Shown here piece after piece: positions 1 to 6,769 of a DNA stretch of 15,158 bases (position 1 is its first letter; the number at the start of each line of letters is the position of its first letter). The notes beneath the pieces were generated by a model that saw only the letters and a program-made list of their open reading frames with translations, did no database searches and was not told the DNA's origin. The position numbers were made by a program, and so were the translations under genes. Source of the stretch: an uncultured Eubacteriales bacterium (lineage in GTDB: Bacteria > Bacillota > Clostridia > Oscillospirales > Acutalibacteraceae); the NCBI GenBank assembly GCA_900313125.1, contig OMPZ01000016.1, positions 1 to 15,158 of the forward strand. The letters are read 5' to 3'.

Positions 1-582
1 GATCGCGCTGAAGCCGAGAGCCTTGATGTAGTCGAGCTTGTCGATAAGTCCCTGGAAATCTCCGCGCCATGCGGGGTCGGAGTCGGGGTTGTTTGCCTGA
101 GTGTCGTCCCAGCAGTGAACGTTGTTGCCCGTGTCACCGTCGTAGAAACGCGTTGTGATAACGAAATAGATCGAATCCTCACGAAGGTCGGTGCGGTCGT
201 AATCGGGACCGGGTGTGGGATCCTTCGGCTTTGTCCATCTGCCGTTCTTGTACCAGTATTCGCCTGCCGAACCTCTTGTAAGCTCGGCGCTTTTGCTGTC
301 ACCGCAGATAAACTGCATATTGATCTTTGTTACGTCTTTAAATGTATATGTGTACCAGTTATCGCCCGTGTCAGGGTCAGCCGCCATCTTATCGCCGGGG
401 TATTTCACCTCGATGTTTTTTGGGAGACTGTTCCAATAGTAAACCGTCGGAGTTCCGTCCTCACAGTAATAGTGTACCGTGATGCCCGTGGTATTGCTGT
501 CGGCTGCGCCCGCTGTAACGCTTGCAAGTGAGACGATCAGCATTACGGCGAGCAGAACGGCAATGATCCTTTTAACATTCAT
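1..582 (-). CDS. Secreted alpha-amylase (GH13) with N-terminal starch-binding region, partial at 3' end
   Basis: This is the N-terminal 194 residues of a secreted starch-hydrolysing enzyme; the rest lies beyond the left edge. Residues 1-26 form a signal peptide: basic MNVKR, a hydrophobic core, and a likely cut after AGA at 24-26. Residues about 34-118 are rich in Tyr and Trp (YYW at 48-50, EYWYKNGRW at 108-116) and resemble the small starch-binding modules placed before clostridial amylases. From residue 137 the GH13 barrel begins: SIYFVITTRFYDGDTGNN matches the beta-1 strand and following loop of alpha-amylases, where Asp/Asn residues often bind calcium, and WRGDFQGLIDKLDYIKALG at 172-190 matches the first helix. 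The catalytic Asp/Glu/Asp lie outside the window, so activity is inferred. The ATG at 582-580 is preceded by GGTGG at 8 nt. A -10-like TATATA lies just upstream, so it may have its own promoter. The gene is co-directional with the dockerin protein upstream and presumably shares its role in extracellular starch use. Confidence 0.9.
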   Translation of the reverse strand, partial: MNVKRIIAVLLAVMLIVSLASVTAGAADSNTTGITVHYYCEDGTPTVYYWNSLPKNIEVKYPGDKMAADPDTGDNWYTYTFKDVTKINMQFICGDSKSAELTRGSAGEYWYKNGRWTKPKDPTPGPDYDRTDLREDSIYFVITTRFYDGDTGNNVHCWDDTQANNPDSDPAWRGDFQGLIDKLDYIKALGFSAI

Positions 583-634
583 ACGTTATTCCACCATTCT
601 ATATAATTTCTGTTGAACCGTAATAAACAAATCA

Positions 635-709
635 AAGGAAACACAGACCGTTCCGCCATGCAGCCGCGAAGGGTTGTGCATTTGCCGCGGCTTCGGTCGG
701 TGTTTCCTT
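635..709 (-). terminator. Long hairpin, probable terminator of the dockerin gene
   Basis: AAGGAAACAC (635-644) pairs perfectly with GTGTTTCCTT (700-709). After one mismatch, GACCG (646-650) pairs with CGGTC (694-698), giving a 16-bp stem with one mismatch. The 43-nt apical part can form further short stems (ATGCA/TGCAT). Read on the minus strand the stem is followed by a T-rich tract starting TGATTTGTTTATT. It begins 24 nt past the dockerin-gene stop and ends before the amylase start, so it fits an intrinsic terminator or an attenuating hairpin between the two genes. The T tract is interrupted, so termination may be partial. Confidence 0.55.
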
Positions 710-733
710 ATGCCGTTTGATTAATATACAGCC

Positions 734-2050
734 TTAGCCAAGAGTCTTGATAACTCCAACCATGTACTGCTGGATGAGCGAAGCATCCTTAAGTGTGATC
801 TTGCCGTCGCCGTTCACATCGGCTCTTGCGATCTCTTCGGCAGTAAACTGTCTGCCGGCAAGCACGCCCGTCTGGATCTCGTAAGCGTCCTTAAGCTCGG
901 TCTTGCCGCTGTTGTCGATATCGCCGCGTGTTGTGTCGGGAACGTCTGTATCGATCTGCGAATCCGTGTCGGAATCTACATCTGACTGTGTATCAGTATC
1001 TGTGTCTGTTACAACCTCGGAATCCGTATTCTCGTCTGTATCGGAAATAACGTCAGACTCTGTGTCGCTGTCTGTTACAACATCGGTATCAACATCGTCT
1101 GTACTTACATAAGTGTAAGTAGCTGTTGTCGTCGTGTTCTTTACGGTGTTGTTCTGGATGTACATCGTAACCGTGTACTCGCCCTTGAGTGAAGGCTGGA
1201 ACGTTACCTTGTTGCCCGTCTGATAGTAAGCCCTGTTAACGACATTGCCGTTCGGGTCGGTGATCTCTGTCTTGTAGAAGAGCACCTTGTTGTTTACCTT
1301 ACCGCCTGCGCCGTTTACGGAAACAGTAACGGAGGAATTTGTCTTGATCTTCGAGCCGTTAGCGGGAGATGCGCTGAGGAAGATAGGATCCTCTGCGTCG
1401 TCGGGCGAAGCAACGCTGATATCGAGCGTCTTGCTGTTTGTTTCGCCTGCGCCGTCCTTAACGTCGACTGTGATCGTGTAGCTGCCTGCAGCCTTAGGCT
1501 CCCAAATAACGCTTGCCTTAGCCGAGAAATCGGAGATAACGGAATCCTTAGTGGAGAACTTGTACTGAAGGTTGCCGTCGCCGCCCTTTGCAGCCGCCGT
1601 AAGAGTTACCTTGCTGCCTACATAAGCGGCATCAACGTCTGCGCCGAAAGCTGTGATCTGGATCTTGCTCGTGTCGAACATCGACCATGTGCCTGTGTCA
1701 ACATCGTAGCAGTCGCCGGAAATATCCTTAACGTCGCCGGTAAGTTTATTGCCCGAGCCGCTTCCGTTTACGATTATACCCGTAAGCTCGCCGATATCAA
1801 CGGGAAGCTCGAAGGAATAAACATTGTCACCCAAGCTTGTCATAGCCTTGCCCGGCCAGCCTGCTTCGACTCCGCCGTCTACCCAATAGTAGAGGTAAGG
1901 TGTAGTTGTCTTAGTTGTCTTGACGTAAAGTGTCTTGCCAAGTGTGTCGGCAGATGCGCCGAGAACACAGCAGTTAGCCGCAAGAAGCAGTGCAAATACC
2001 ATCAACACTGCAACAACTCTGCCTGCGACCGTGGTCTTTTTGATAATCAT
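734..2050 (-). CDS. Secreted starch-binding (CBM26-like) protein with type I dockerin
   Basis: This 438-residue exported protein has no visible catalytic domain and looks like a non-enzymatic component of a dockerin/cohesin starch-degrading complex. Residues 1-34 are a signal peptide with a likely cut after GASA. Residues about 40-126 resemble a CBM26 starch-binding module, with YLYYW (52-56), GWPGKAM (64-70) and a GIIVNGSGSG strand (91-100). Two Ig-like beta domains follow (about 130-214 and 222-315; the first resembles PKD/Y_Y_Y folds). An Asp/Thr/Ser-rich linker covers 318-373. A type I dockerin spans 376-433, with two calcium loops starting DIDNSGKTELKD (377-388) and DVNGDGKITLKD (411-422); both carry Leu-Lys at positions 10-11. 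The ATG at 2050 is chosen over an in-frame upstream ATG at 2101 because AGGAGG lies 9 nt before it and the signal peptide begins there. A SigA promoter and a dyad lie upstream. No cohesin partner is visible in the window. Confidence 0.9.
   Translation of the reverse strand: MIIKKTTVAGRVVAVLMVFALLLAANCCVLGASADTLGKTLYVKTTKTTTPYLYYWVDGGVEAGWPGKAMTSLGDNVYSFELPVDIGELTGIIVNGSGSGNKLTGDVKDISGDCYDVDTGTWSMFDTSKIQITAFGADVDAAYVGSKVTLTAAAKGGDGNLQYKFSTKDSVISDFSAKASVIWEPKAAGSYTITVDVKDGAGETNSKTLDISVASPDDAEDPIFLSASPANGSKIKTNSSVTVSVNGAGGKVNNKVLFYKTEITDPNGNVVNRAYYQTGNKVTFQPSLKGEYTVTMYIQNNTVKNTTTTATYTYVSTDDVDTDVVTDSDTESDVISDTDENTDSEVVTDTDTDTQSDVDSDTDSQIDTDVPDTTRGDIDNSGKTELKDAYEIQTGVLAGRQFTAEEIARADVNGDGKITLKDASLIQQYMVGVIKTLG
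930..1110 (-). repeat. Degenerate repeat encoding the Asp/Thr/Ser linker
   Basis: The DNA encoding about residues 315-374 of the dockerin protein is a degenerate tandem array built from Asp-Thr, Asp-Ser and Val-Thr codons, with repeated blocks such as TCGGAATC and TCTGTATC on the plus strand. It encodes a flexible acidic spacer between the beta domains and the dockerin. The low stop-codon density it causes explains an open frame on the other strand, which is not a gene. Confidence 0.6.
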
Positions 2051-2129
2051 GGTGCATTTCCTCCTTTTAATGCGTTTGCCGCCCGAAAATGCTACGGGCA
2101 TTTGTTAGATGTCGCATATTCTCTCTTAA

Positions 2130-2157
2130 ATTATAGTAAAATACCGTTTTCTGTTAA
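2130..2157 (-). promoter_or_regulatory. SigA-type promoter of the dockerin gene
   Basis: On the minus strand, -35 TTAACA (2157-2152) is followed after 16 bp by a perfect -10 TATAAT (2135-2130). The predicted transcription start lies about 70 nt before the ATG at 2050. The -35 hexamer is embedded in the dyad at 2153-2175, which suggests repressor control. Confidence 0.7.
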
Positions 2158-2175
2158 TTCTTTATAAGAATTAAC
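2153..2175. promoter_or_regulatory. Perfect 10+10 bp inverted repeat over the -35, candidate operator
   Basis: The arms GTTAATTCTT (2153-2162) and AAGAATTAAC (2166-2175) are exact reverse complements around a 3-nt TAT spacer. The left arm covers the -35 box of the dockerin-gene promoter. This size and position suit binding of a dimeric regulator. Because it lies upstream of the transcription start it would not form a hairpin in the mRNA. The regulator is not identified. Confidence 0.6.
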
Positions 2176-2369
2176 GCTCATTATCAGCCTCCAAACTTTT
2201 CGAGATTTCTTTGTGCATTTTGACAAGTGTTTATCAACAATATTGTGGGATAATATTCGGAAACATACTTCCCCACTTTTATATGAATCAATTTTACACC
2301 GCTTATTTGTATTCTATGTAATGTTTTTTATGACATTTGTGTGAAATTTTATCAACTTGTTTTTAGGGA

Positions 2370-2398
2370 TTGAAAAATTTAATAAAAATTGCTAAAAT
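2370..2398 (+). promoter_or_regulatory. SigA-type promoter of the YaiI-family gene
   Basis: -35 TTGAAA (2370-2375), a 17-bp spacer and -10 TAAAAT (2393-2398) give a good vegetative promoter 27 nt before the ATG at 2425. GGGGTGA at 2406-2412 is the probable ribosome binding site. Confidence 0.65.
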
Positions 2399-2424
2399 AT
2401 ACCGTGGGGTGAACAGCGTATATC

Positions 2425-2898
2425 ATGTACAATTTTAACAAAACCATAAATTGCGTCGTTATCGACGCCGACGGCTGCCCCGTGGCAAAGCTCGCTGCCA
2501 AAATTTCACGGCAGCTAAGCGTCAGGTGCCGTGTCGTATGCGACACCTCGCATTTGTTCAATGAAAGCGAGCTTTTCGGCGCCGAGGTCGTCACCGTTTC
2601 AAAGGGCAGCGACTCCGCCGACTTTCGTATAGTCAATACGATCGGCGAGAACGATATCGTCGTCACGCAGGACTACGGGCTTGCGGCGATGTGCCTTGCA
2701 AGGCGCGCCGTGCCGATAGATCAGAACGGACGCATCTATACCGACGAGAACATTTCCGGGCTGCTCGAAAGCCGGGCGGCGAACAAACGCCTGATGCGCT
2801 CGGGCAAGCATATTAAGGGGCCGTCCAAGCGAACGCCCCGGCAAAACGAAGATTTTGAAAAAACATTAAGGAGATTGCTTGAAAATGCAGAAGTATGA
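2425..2898 (+). CDS. UPF0178 (DUF188) family protein, YaiI/YqxD type
   Basis: This 157-residue soluble protein matches the UPF0178/DUF188 family (E. coli YaiI, B. subtilis YqxD) at full length. Visible hallmarks are an N-terminal strand ending in DADGCPV (14-20), a central TQDYGLAAMCL stretch (81-91), and a C-terminal basic GKHIKGPSKRTPRQ segment (127-140). The conserved early Asp pair and fold suggest a PIN-like nuclease relative, but to my knowledge the biochemical role of the family is not settled. The ATG is supported by a SigA promoter 27 nt upstream. The 3' end overlaps the start of the HAD-family gene, so the two are probably co-transcribed and translationally coupled. Confidence 0.9.
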   Translation: MYNFNKTINCVVIDADGCPVAKLAAKISRQLSVRCRVVCDTSHLFNESELFGAEVVTVSKGSDSADFRIVNTIGENDIVVTQDYGLAAMCLARRAVPIDQNGRIYTDENISGLLESRAANKRLMRSGKHIKGPSKRTPRQNEDFEKTLRRLLENAEV

Positions 2899-3505
2899 CA
2901 GTATAATTTTCGACCTCGACGGCACTCTGTGGGACAGCGTGGAATGCGTTGTCGCGATCTGGAACAACGCGCTTGTAAAGGCGGGCATCGAGCCGACTCT
3001 CGGCTATGACGAGCTGAGCCGCTGCATGGGGCTGAGGATAGAGCAGATCTTCGACCGCGTTATACCGCAGGCAACGCAGCAGCAGCGCGACATGATAAAG
3101 GAGACCTGCACAAAAACGGAACAGTCATACCTCGCGCAGCGCGGCGGCGTGCTTTATGATAAGGTCGAGGAAACGCTCGCGGCGCTCAAAAAAACTCATC
3201 GGCTGTTCATCGTGTCGAACTGTCAGGAGGGGTATATCCGCGCGTTCTACAAGGCGCACGGGCTTGACAAGTATTTTGAGGACTTCGAGTGCGCCGGAAG
3301 AACGGGCAGACCGAAGGGCGAAAACATCAGGCTCATCGCCGACCGCAGCGGACTAAAATCCCCTGTTTACATCGGCGACACCATCATGGATCAGACAGCC
3401 GCCGCGGAAGCCGGAGTTGATTTCATTCACGCAGCCTACGGTTTCGGCGAAGCCGAAAACTGCGTAAAAGCCCAAAGCTTCGAGGATATCCCCTCGCTTG
3501 TGTGA
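2885..3505 (+). CDS. HAD-superfamily phosphatase, phosphoglycolate phosphatase-like
   Basis: A cytosolic HAD hydrolase of 206 residues with all four motifs: DLDGT (10-14, nucleophile D10 and acid D12), SN at 111-112, Lys144 in RPKGENI, and GDTIMDQ (164-170, acidic D165 and D169). The helical insert between motifs I and II is a C1-type cap, as in phosphoglycolate phosphatase and beta-phosphoglucomutase-like enzymes; the physiological substrate cannot be read from sequence. Two starts are possible: the ATG at 2885 (AAGGAG at 11 nt) and an in-frame TTG at 2879 (same site at 5 nt). I prefer the ATG because the family usually starts a few residues before the DxD motif. The gene overlaps the end of the upstream UPF0178 gene and stops 3 bp short of the convergent ABC ATPase stop. 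Confidence 0.9.
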   Translation: MQKYDSIIFDLDGTLWDSVECVVAIWNNALVKAGIEPTLGYDELSRCMGLRIEQIFDRVIPQATQQQRDMIKETCTKTEQSYLAQRGGVLYDKVEETLAALKKTHRLFIVSNCQEGYIRAFYKAHGLDKYFEDFECAGRTGRPKGENIRLIADRSGLKSPVYIGDTIMDQTAAAEAGVDFIHAAYGFGEAENCVKAQSFEDIPSLV

Positions 3506-3508
3506 CCG

Positions 3509-4177
3509 TCAGACTATCATGCCGTTGTCTATATAGATACGCCGCTTTGCCGCCGACGCTACCTTCGGGTCGTGCGTAATGATTATCACCGTGCGCCCCG
3601 TTTCGTTCAGGCGCAGAAGCGCGTCGAGCACGACCTCTCCCGACTCCGGGTCGAGATTGCCCGTCGGCTCGTCGGCAAGTATCATCGGCGGCTTTGCGGC
3701 TATCGCGCGAGCTATTGCCACGCGCTGCTGCTGACCGCCCGAAAGCTCGTAAGGCTTGTGCCCCATGCGGTGCGAAAGCCCCACCATTCCGAGAGCCTTT
3801 CGCGAAAGCTCGCGGCGCGCGCTCTGCGTCATGCTCCTGTACATCAGCGGAAGCTGCACATTTTCTTCGGCGGTCAGCGCGGGTATCAGGTTGAACCCCT
3901 GAAACACAAAACCGATCTCTCGATTCCGTATTGCCGCGCGGCTCTTTTCGCTCATCGAAACGACGTTCTTTCCGCCGAGACGGTAGCTGCCCCCGTCGGG
4001 CATATCGAGACAGCCCAGTATATTCATCAGCGTAGATTTTCCCGAGCCGGACGAGCCCGTTATCGCGACGAGCTCGCCCTTTTCTATTGTCAGCGAAATG
4101 TTTTTGAGAACGTGCAGGCGGGTATTGCCGCCTGTGTAGTACTTATTCACGCGTTCAAGGTCGATCAAATGCTCCAT
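3509..4177 (-). CDS. ABC transporter ATP-binding protein, MacB/LolD family
   Basis: A 222-residue nucleotide-binding subunit of an ABC transporter of the MacB/LolD/YknY type, which powers FtsX/MacB-like permeases rather than classical importers. It is complete: Walker A GSSGSGKST (41-49), Q-loop Gln93 in FVFQGFN, signature LSGGQQQ (145-151), Walker B ILADEP (166-171, catalytic Glu170), D-loop around NLD (174-176) and switch His202 in ITHD. The LADEPTGNLD wording is typical of this subfamily. I start it at the ATG at 4177 (GAGGA 4-5 nt upstream), not at an in-frame ATG 48 nt earlier, because the family begins directly with the first beta strand. No permease or accessory lipoprotein gene flanks it, so it acts with a permease encoded elsewhere, or it is a remnant of a larger operon. 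Confidence 0.9.
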   Translation of the reverse strand: MEHLIDLERVNKYYTGGNTRLHVLKNISLTIEKGELVAITGSSGSGKSTLMNILGCLDMPDGGSYRLGGKNVVSMSEKSRAAIRNREIGFVFQGFNLIPALTAEENVQLPLMYRSMTQSARRELSRKALGMVGLSHRMGHKPYELSGGQQQRVAIARAIAAKPPMILADEPTGNLDPESGEVVLDALLRLNETGRTVIIITHDPKVASAAKRRIYIDNGMIV

Positions 4178-4203
4178 AATATCCTCTTTTTTCGTTTTTG
4201 ATA

Positions 4204-4232
4204 TCGACAATTCACAAATTATCATGTATAAT
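4204..4232 (+). promoter_or_regulatory. SigA-type promoter for the mutase-proBA operon
   Basis: -35 TCGACA (4204-4209, one mismatch to consensus), a 17-bp spacer and a perfect -10 TATAAT (4227-4232). It would give a leader of roughly 105 nt before the ATG at 4347. A second TATAAT at 4318-4323 lacks a good -35, so it is a weaker candidate. Confidence 0.6.
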
Positions 4233-4346
4233 ATGAAAGGCAGTTTTACTGTGAGAAAGCGAAGGCTCGTTTTGCGCCCGTTTTGTCACCGTAATTATTT
4301 TACCCACGATAACAGAATATAATCACAAAATTAAGGAGTAATCAAA

Positions 4347-5876
4347 ATGCTTGAAGAAAAATGGAGCTGCCTGAAAAGCGGCACGGATATTCGCGGCTGC
4401 GCTGTAGAGGGCGTTGAGGGCGAGCCAGTAAATCTTACGCTCGAGATATGTGAAACGATAACACAGGCGTTCGTGCTCTGGCTTTCCGGCAAGACAAACA
4501 AAGCTCCCGACGAGCTTGTCGTATCGGTCGGCAGAGATTCGCGAATCTCGGGTCCGGCGATAGCGGGAGTTGTCGAGGGCGCGCTGTCGGGCTGCGGCGT
4601 GACAGTACTCAGCTGCGGGCTTGCGTCTACACCGTCGATGTTCATGACGACAGTCGATCTTGACTGCGACGGTGCTGTACAGATCACGGCGAGTCATCAC
4701 CCGTTCAACCGCAACGGTCTGAAATTCTTCACACGCGAGGGCGGTCTTGAGAGCGAGGACATCACCGACCTGCTCGAAATATCGCAGAGGCTTTCCGAGC
4801 TTTTCGCAAAGGGCGAACACGGCGATCTGCCCGTGGGCAAACGCGGCGAGATCAGACCGACCAACTACATGACAGATTACTGCGCGAGACTTCGCGAGGA
4901 AATAAAAAAGGGCGTTGACGCCGACGACTACGATCACCCGCTCAAGGGCTTCAAGATCGCAGTTGACGCAGGAAACGGCGCAGGCGGCTTCTACGCAGAC
5001 AAGGTGCTCGAGCCTCTCGGCGCGGACGTCTCCGGCAGCCGCTACCTCGACCCCGACGGAATGTTCCCCAACCACGTTCCGAATCCGGAAAACGCAGACG
5101 CCATGAAGTCTATATGCGAAGCCGTTCTGACAAGCGGCTCCGACCTCGGAGTTATCTTCGACACCGACGTTGACCGCGGCGGCGCAGTTGACAGCAAGGG
5201 CAACGAGATAAACCGCAACCGCCTTGTCGCAGTAGCTGCGGCTATCGCACTCGAGGGCAACGAGGGCGGCACTATCGTCACCGACTCCATCACCTCCGAC
5301 GGACTCAAGGAATTTATAGAGAAGGATCTCGGCGGCAAGCACCACCGTTTCAAGCGCGGCTACAAGAACGTTATCAACGAAGCGATCAGGCTAAACCAAG
5401 AGGGCATCAACTGTCCGCTCGCTATCGAGACCTCGGGTCATGCCGCTATGCGCGAGAACTATTTTCTCGACGACGGCGCGTACCTCTGCACGAAAATAAT
5501 CATCAAGGCGGCTCAGCTCAGACGCGAGGGCAAAACGCTCGAGGACTTCACGGCAGGACTTAAAGAAGCTCTTGAAGAGCGCGAGGTCCGCTACAAGATC
5601 AAAGAGCATGATTTCCGCGCTTACGGCGAAAGCGTTATCGACAAGCTAAACGAATACGCAAAGTCGCAGGACGGCTGGACTCTTGCCGACGACAGCAGAG
5701 AGGGCGTTCGCGTATCGCTCGACAAAGATCACGGCAACGGCTGGTTCCTGCTCAGGCTCAGCGTTCACGACCCGATAATGCCGCTCAACATCGAGAGCAA
5801 CGACAAAGGTGGCGCGGACGTGATACTCGCTCAGATGACGAAATTTATCGAGACCTGCGACAAGCTGGCGCTGTAA
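4347..5876 (+). CDS. Phosphomannomutase/phosphoglucomutase (alpha-D-phosphohexomutase)
   Basis: A 509-residue cytosolic phosphohexomutase that interconverts hexose 1- and 6-phosphates. All four active-site loops are visible: ITASHHPFNRNG (113-124) with phosphoserine Ser116; the metal-binding loop DTDVDR (272-277); the sugar-specificity loop ETSGH (361-365); and the C-terminal phosphate-binding REGVRVS (451-457). GTDIRG at 12-17 is the conserved N-terminal motif. The ETSGH loop fits enzymes acting on glucose and/or mannose phosphates; sequence alone does not decide which. AAGGAG lies 7 nt upstream of the ATG. proB follows after 37 nt, so this is probably the first gene of a three-gene operon. 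Mutase activity would link glucose-1-phosphate from starch or glycogen breakdown to glycolysis, but pairing with proline synthesis is not an obvious pathway link. Confidence 0.93.
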   Translation: MLEEKWSCLKSGTDIRGCAVEGVEGEPVNLTLEICETITQAFVLWLSGKTNKAPDELVVSVGRDSRISGPAIAGVVEGALSGCGVTVLSCGLASTPSMFMTTVDLDCDGAVQITASHHPFNRNGLKFFTREGGLESEDITDLLEISQRLSELFAKGEHGDLPVGKRGEIRPTNYMTDYCARLREEIKKGVDADDYDHPLKGFKIAVDAGNGAGGFYADKVLEPLGADVSGSRYLDPDGMFPNHVPNPENADAMKSICEAVLTSGSDLGVIFDTDVDRGGAVDSKGNEINRNRLVAVAAAIALEGNEGGTIVTDSITSDGLKEFIEKDLGGKHHRFKRGYKNVINEAIRLNQEGINCPLAIETSGHAAMRENYFLDDGAYLCTKIIIKAAQLRREGKTLEDFTAGLKEALEEREVRYKIKEHDFRAYGESVIDKLNEYAKSQDGWTLADDSREGVRVSLDKDHGNGWFLLRLSVHDPIMPLNIESNDKGGADVILAQMTKFIETCDKLAL

Positions 5877-5913
5877 CTATCACAGTCAAGATGCAAGGAG
5901 ATAAGGAAAAGAA

Positions 5914-6720
5914 ATGGATATAGAAAATGCAAAACGCATAGTCGTAAAGGTCGGAACGTCAACTTTGACGTACAAGGGCGGCAGACTGAATCTGAGACGC
6001 GTTGAGACGCTCGTTAAGGTGCTGTGCAATCTGTCGAACTCCGGCAAAGAGGTGATCCTCGTAAGCTCCGGCGCGATCGGCGTCGGCGTGGGCAAGCTCG
6101 GGCTCAAGCACCGCCCGAAGGAGAACAAGTACAAGCAGGCTGTCGCGGCTGTAGGTCAATGCGAGCTGATGTTTATCTACGACAAATTCTTCGGCGAGTA
6201 CAACCACAACATCGCGCAGATACTTCTCACAAAGGAAGAGGTGGACTCCGAACACAAAAAGCAGAACGTCATCAACACGATCGAAGCGCTGCTCGATATG
6301 GACATTATCCCGATCGTAAACGAAAACGACACGGTGGCTATCGACGAGCTCGAAGGCGACAAGATCGGCGACAACGATCGGCTTTCGGCCATCGTTGCCG
6401 AGATAAGCAGCGCCGATCTGCTCGTGCTCCTCACCGACATCGACGGTCTTTACACCGAAAACCCGCGTGAGAACCCCAACGCCGAGAAGATCGACCTCGT
6501 AACGGAGATCACCGAGGAGATCCGCACAATGGCAGGCGGCAGCGGTTCGAGCCGCGGCACGGGCGGTATGCGTACAAAGCTCATCGCCGCCGATATCGCA
6601 ACGCGCGCAGGCATCGACGTATGCGTAATGAACGGCGAAAACCCGAAACGTCTTTACGACCTTCTCGAGGGTCAGCTTACGGGAACGCTGTTCACGGCAC
6701 AAAAAGGTAGAAGTGAATAA
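5914..6720 (+). CDS. proB: Glutamate 5-kinase
   Basis: Phosphorylates L-glutamate to gamma-glutamyl phosphate, the first and usually feedback-inhibited step of proline synthesis. The 268-residue protein is an amino-acid-kinase fold: KVGTST (12-17), SSGAIGVGVGKLG (51-63), VNENDTVA (135-142), GDNDRLSA (152-159) and TDIDGLYT (174-181), with GGMRTKL (217-223) near the nucleotide site. It ends right after the kinase domain and so lacks the C-terminal PUA domain of the approximately 370-residue E. coli enzyme; short ProB forms are known in other bacteria. AAGGAG precedes the ATG. proA follows 49 nt downstream. The stop codon and last codons lie in a GTGAAAA-rich repetitive stretch that continues into the spacer. 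Confidence 0.95.
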   Translation: MDIENAKRIVVKVGTSTLTYKGGRLNLRRVETLVKVLCNLSNSGKEVILVSSGAIGVGVGKLGLKHRPKENKYKQAVAAVGQCELMFIYDKFFGEYNHNIAQILLTKEEVDSEHKKQNVINTIEALLDMDIIPIVNENDTVAIDELEGDKIGDNDRLSAIVAEISSADLLVLLTDIDGLYTENPRENPNAEKIDLVTEITEEIRTMAGGSGSSRGTGGMRTKLIAADIATRAGIDVCVMNGENPKRLYDLLEGQLTGTLFTAQKGRSE

Positions 6721-6757
6721 TGAATAGTAAAAAGTGAAAAGTGAAAAATGAATAATT
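6712..6757. repeat. Short imperfect GTGAAAA/TGAATA repeat between proB and proA
   Basis: The stretch spanning the proB stop and the proB-proA spacer is built of near-identical units: GTGAATAATGAATAG, then AAAGTG, AAAAGTG, AAAAATGAATAATTGA. It supplies the proB stop codon and ends just before the proA ribosome binding site. It is purine-rich on the plus strand and reads like a simple-sequence or dispersed intergenic repeat rather than a regulatory fold. Confidence 0.5.
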
Positions 6758-6769
6758 GAGGTGACATAT

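Larger units (their letters stand above)
2051..2424. other. AT-rich divergent intergenic control region
   Basis: These 374 bases hold no convincing gene. They contain the ribosome binding site, promoter and dyad of the leftward dockerin gene, and the promoter and ribosome binding site of the rightward YaiI-family gene. The middle part (about 2180-2365) is AT-rich and includes the self-complementary decamer ACAATATTGT near 2239-2248. I saw no good match to a catabolite-response (CcpA) site, no tRNA and no riboswitch-like fold. Confidence 0.6.

Noticed and set aside
115..531. Plus-strand open frame opposite the amylase
   Set aside because: The minus strand encodes a signal peptide and GH13 start in a continuous frame; the plus frame has no such support.
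639..709. tRNA or riboswitch in the dockerin-amylase gap
   Set aside because: The fold is one long hairpin with no cloverleaf and no T-loop GTTCGA-type sequence; a terminator explains it better.
2018..2101. Longer start (ATG 2101) for the dockerin protein
   Set aside because: It would place a strong AGGAGG inside the gene and put 17 charged residues before a standard signal peptide; the ATG at 2050 fits better.
4323..5345. Long minus-strand open frame (340 codons) opposite the phosphohexomutase
   Set aside because: It is the antisense shadow of a gene with all four mutase loops. Composition is Val/Ala/Cys-rich with no recognisable motif.
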